Origin: Rhizobiaceae bacterium
Lineage (GTDB): Bacteria > Pseudomonadota > Alphaproteobacteria > Rhizobiales > Rhizobiaceae
Assembly (NCBI GenBank): GCA_020696915.1
Contig: JAJFMR010000380.1
Coordinates: 1-5,600 of the forward strand
Reading direction: 5' to 3'
DNA: 5,600 nucleotides
The position numbers were made by a program, and so were the translations under genes. Below are positions 5,332 to 5,600 of this stretch, one piece after another (positions within the stretch are counted from its first letter, which is position 1; every line of letters starts with the position of its first letter). Under the pieces are notes generated by a model, which did not search any database, was not told where the DNA came from, and saw only the letters and a program-made list of their open reading frames with translations.

Positions 5332-5600
5332 ATGACCAGCAGGCAATCCAAGCCGATCGAACTGCATTACTGGCCGACACCGAACGGCTGGAAAATCACC
5401 ATCATGCTCGAGGAACTCGATGTCCCCTACGACGTCAGATACGTCAATATCGGCAAGGGCGAGCAGTTCGAGCCGTCTTTCCTGAAGATCGCGCCGAACA
5501 ACAGGATGCCAGCCATCGTCGACCCCGAGGGCCCGGACGGCAAGCCGGTCTCCATCTTCGAATCGGGCGCCATTCTGCAGTATCTCGGACGCAAGTTCGG
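5332..5600 (+). CDS. Glutathione S-transferase, nu-class (YfcG/YghU-like), N-terminal part
   Basis: The ATG at 5332 follows GGAGAGA at a good distance, and the frame stays open to the window edge, giving 89 complete codons. The protein shows the thioredoxin-like glutathione-binding domain of the nu-class transferases YfcG and YghU: LHYWPTPNGWKI (11-22), with the TPNG turn used in place of the catalytic Tyr/Ser/Cys of other classes; LGKG-like IGKGEQFEPSFL (40-51); APNNRMPAIVD (54-64), where Pro60 is the conserved cis-proline; and IFESGAILQYL (75-85), where Glu77-Ser78 bind the glutathione gamma-glutamyl group. Known members reduce disulfides and peroxides using glutathione in the cytoplasm. 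The C-terminal helical domain is outside the window, so YfcG and YghU types cannot be told apart with certainty, and I give no symbol. Nothing suggests damage. Confidence 0.9.
   Translation, partial: MTSRQSKPIELHYWPTPNGWKITIMLEELDVPYDVRYVNIGKGEQFEPSFLKIAPNNRMPAIVDPEGPDGKPVSIFESGAILQYLGRKF

Overview
The window is GC-rich DNA (by eye about 63-65% G+C) with compact genes and strong G/C preference at third codon positions. The intact half of the AMP nucleosidase gene reads like alphaproteobacterial Amn proteins as I remember them. I infer an alphaproteobacterial chromosome, probably Hyphomicrobiales-like; nothing here fixes a genus.

Layout, left to right. (1) Positions 1-167 hold the 3' end of an unidentified + strand gene, followed by a terminator-like hairpin at 178-201. 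(2) A membrane-anchored endonuclease/exonuclease/phosphatase (EEP) protein lies on the - strand at 308-1333 and converges on that first gene. (3) A disrupted AMP nucleosidase gene, amn, lies on the - strand at 1494-2962. Its two halves are in different frames, and about ten codons seem to be missing at the join near 2247-2251. (4) A 12-helix APC-superfamily amino acid permease lies on the - strand at 3106-4572 behind a strong Shine-Dalgarno sequence. (5) Positions 4573-5331 are a 759-base stretch without a large gene. It contains a probable small membrane or exported protein (- strand, 4857-5051) and an AT-rich inverted repeat at 5240-5252. (6) A nu-class (YfcG/YghU-like) glutathione S-transferase starts at 5332 on the + strand and runs off the window.

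The three larger - strand genes are separated by about 140-160 bases, so they need not form one operon. Permease, amn and EEP have no obvious shared pathway. Amn cleaves AMP to adenine and ribose 5-phosphate, the permease probably imports amino acids or amines, and the EEP domain probably faces the periplasm.

I see no mobile element, CRISPR array, tRNA, rRNA or new defence-like system. The main observation is the apparent amn lesion: either a recent pseudogene, a split gene or a sequence error. Secondary points are a consensus TATAAT box placed so close to the amn start that the transcript would be nearly leaderless, the unannotated-looking 64-residue protein, and the operator-like repeat upstream of the glutathione transferase gene.
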